Notes under the pieces: generated by a model
What the model was told of the DNA's origin: nothing
Databases searched by the model: none
The model's input: only the letters and a program-made list of their open reading frames with translations
In this document: in pieces, positions 63,591 through 64,000 of the stretch
How positions within the stretch are numbered: position 1 is the stretch's first letter
Layout: every line of letters begins with the position of its first letter
NCBI GenBank assembly: GCA_021851865.1
Contig: JAJZBU010000003.1
Coordinates: 43,505 to 107,504, forward strand
Direction: 5' to 3'
Source of the DNA: Pseudomonadota bacterium
GTDB taxonomy: Bacteria > Pseudomonadota > Gammaproteobacteria > Pseudomonadales > Moraxellaceae
DNA: 64,000 bases
Position numbers and translations under genes: made by a program

Positions 63591-64000
63591 CTATGCGGCC
63601 TGTGGAACGGCGATATCCTCTCTTTCCGGATTCAGCATGACAGCGCCCACCGGCCTCCAGTTGCGTGTCTCCCCTGACCAACGTTCTGGTCGTGCTACCT
63701 TCGCAGATTCATAGACCGCGTGACGCTGCGCCAAGATACCATGGTCCTTGCCCTGATGCCGTTGGGCCGTTGGGCCGTTGGGCCGGTGTGACGAAGCGGA
63801 TGCGGCTATGACGGTGCTCCTCGTTGTACCAGCGTACAAAGGCGCAGACCCACTTCGGCACGAGCAAACTGCCATCGTGCGCCCGCATTCCGAGCTTCAC
63901 TGATCCATTCAACGATTTGTTGCCGCTCTGGGACCGAGGTCAATTGACCTCGTCGTCGATCCCCCAGAGGGCATCCAATTTTTTTCGCAGCACCAGCAAG
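63591..64000 (-). pseudogene. IS3-family transposase (orfB), broken remnant
   Basis: The minus strand carries two pieces of an IS3 orfB. At the window edge, one frame reads LTSVPERQQIVEWISEARNA, the N-terminal HTH region. After a frame change and loss of most of the catalytic core, another reads VCAFVRWYNEEHRHSRIRFV, then TPAQR. A 16-base expansion breaks that frame, and the third frame gives HQGKDHGILAQRHAVY and RPERWSGETRNWRPVGAV up to the stop at 63591. Only the C-terminal part of the DDE domain remains (its Glu region is absent or lost). The element extends beyond the window. The sequence after the stop (CGACAACTACCTTGAA) looks like an IS3 terminal region. Confidence 0.8.
63760..63783. 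repeat. Three perfect 8-bp tandem repeats inside the transposase remnant
   Basis: CGTTGGGC is repeated three times without a mismatch (plus strand), followed by CGG. With only one copy the transposase frame reads straight from RFVTPAQR into HQGKDHG. Two extra copies add 16 bases and shift the frame. The pattern is that of slipped-strand replication. Confidence 0.9.

Noticed and set aside
63760..63783. A CRISPR-like repeat
   Set aside because: The 8-bp units are contiguous without spacers and lie within a transposase frame.

Overview
The window is GC-rich, densely coding bacterial chromosome. Gene content and order point to a gammaproteobacterium. rsmD, two M16 peptidase genes, ftsY-ftsE-ftsX-rpoH, then thiS-thiG-trmB is the arrangement known from Pseudomonas and relatives. 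The genus cannot be named from sequence alone. No tRNA, rRNA or CRISPR array was seen.

Region by region. (1) 1-8800 is conserved core: the 5' end of rsmD, a paired inactive/active M16 peptidase, the signal-recognition receptor FtsY, the FtsEX divisome ABC complex, sigma-32, a DUF423 membrane protein, thiamine thiazole genes and tRNA m7G methyltransferase. (2) 8856-15330 is a copper/silver efflux cluster: CusC-, CusB- and CusA-like proteins with the Cu(I)-binding methionines in place, flanked by two small Met/His-rich secreted or membrane proteins. Two small envelope proteins of unknown role follow (15505-16818). (3) 16837-22212 is metabolic: a TetR-controlled SDR/isomerase pair with two visible operators, thioredoxin 2, a class III CoA-transferase, TcdA, and RquA, the enzyme that makes rhodoquinone. 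(4) 22302-24888 holds a porin with a small phosphate-binding-like partner, a gene-poor stretch, and a shortened sulfotransferase-like gene. (5) 24917-37228 carries ornithine aminotransferase, a SWIM-SNF2 helicase and UvrD in a row, a GGDEF-EAL c-di-GMP enzyme, a glutamine amidotransferase, a TMEM175-type channel and a DUF2806-like protein. (6) 37317-48539 has a secreted hydrolase lipoprotein, a second complete RND efflux system, an OmpR-type two-component system, and the CstA/YbdD pyruvate-uptake pair. (7) 48574-53583 has an OmpA-like lipoprotein, an MFS-YghU-GST operon, a PEBP protein and a HAD phosphatase with an in-frame amber codon after its apparent start. (8) 53565-61647 is a complete kdp operon on the minus strand, including kdpF and a further 33-residue overlapping gene. 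(9) 61800-64000 has a DUF2130 protein with a nuclease-like motif and a decayed IS3-family transposase broken by an 8-bp repeat expansion.

Together the genes suggest a metal-exposed, respiratorily flexible bacterium: two tripartite RND pumps, high-affinity potassium uptake, pyruvate uptake under carbon limitation, glutathione-dependent detoxification, and probably rhodoquinone for low-oxygen fumarate respiration. The most notable items are rquA, the amber-interrupted HAD gene, the DUF2130 protein, the unlisted small kdp genes, and the slippage-inactivated transposase. No wholly new multi-gene system could be demonstrated from sequence reading alone.
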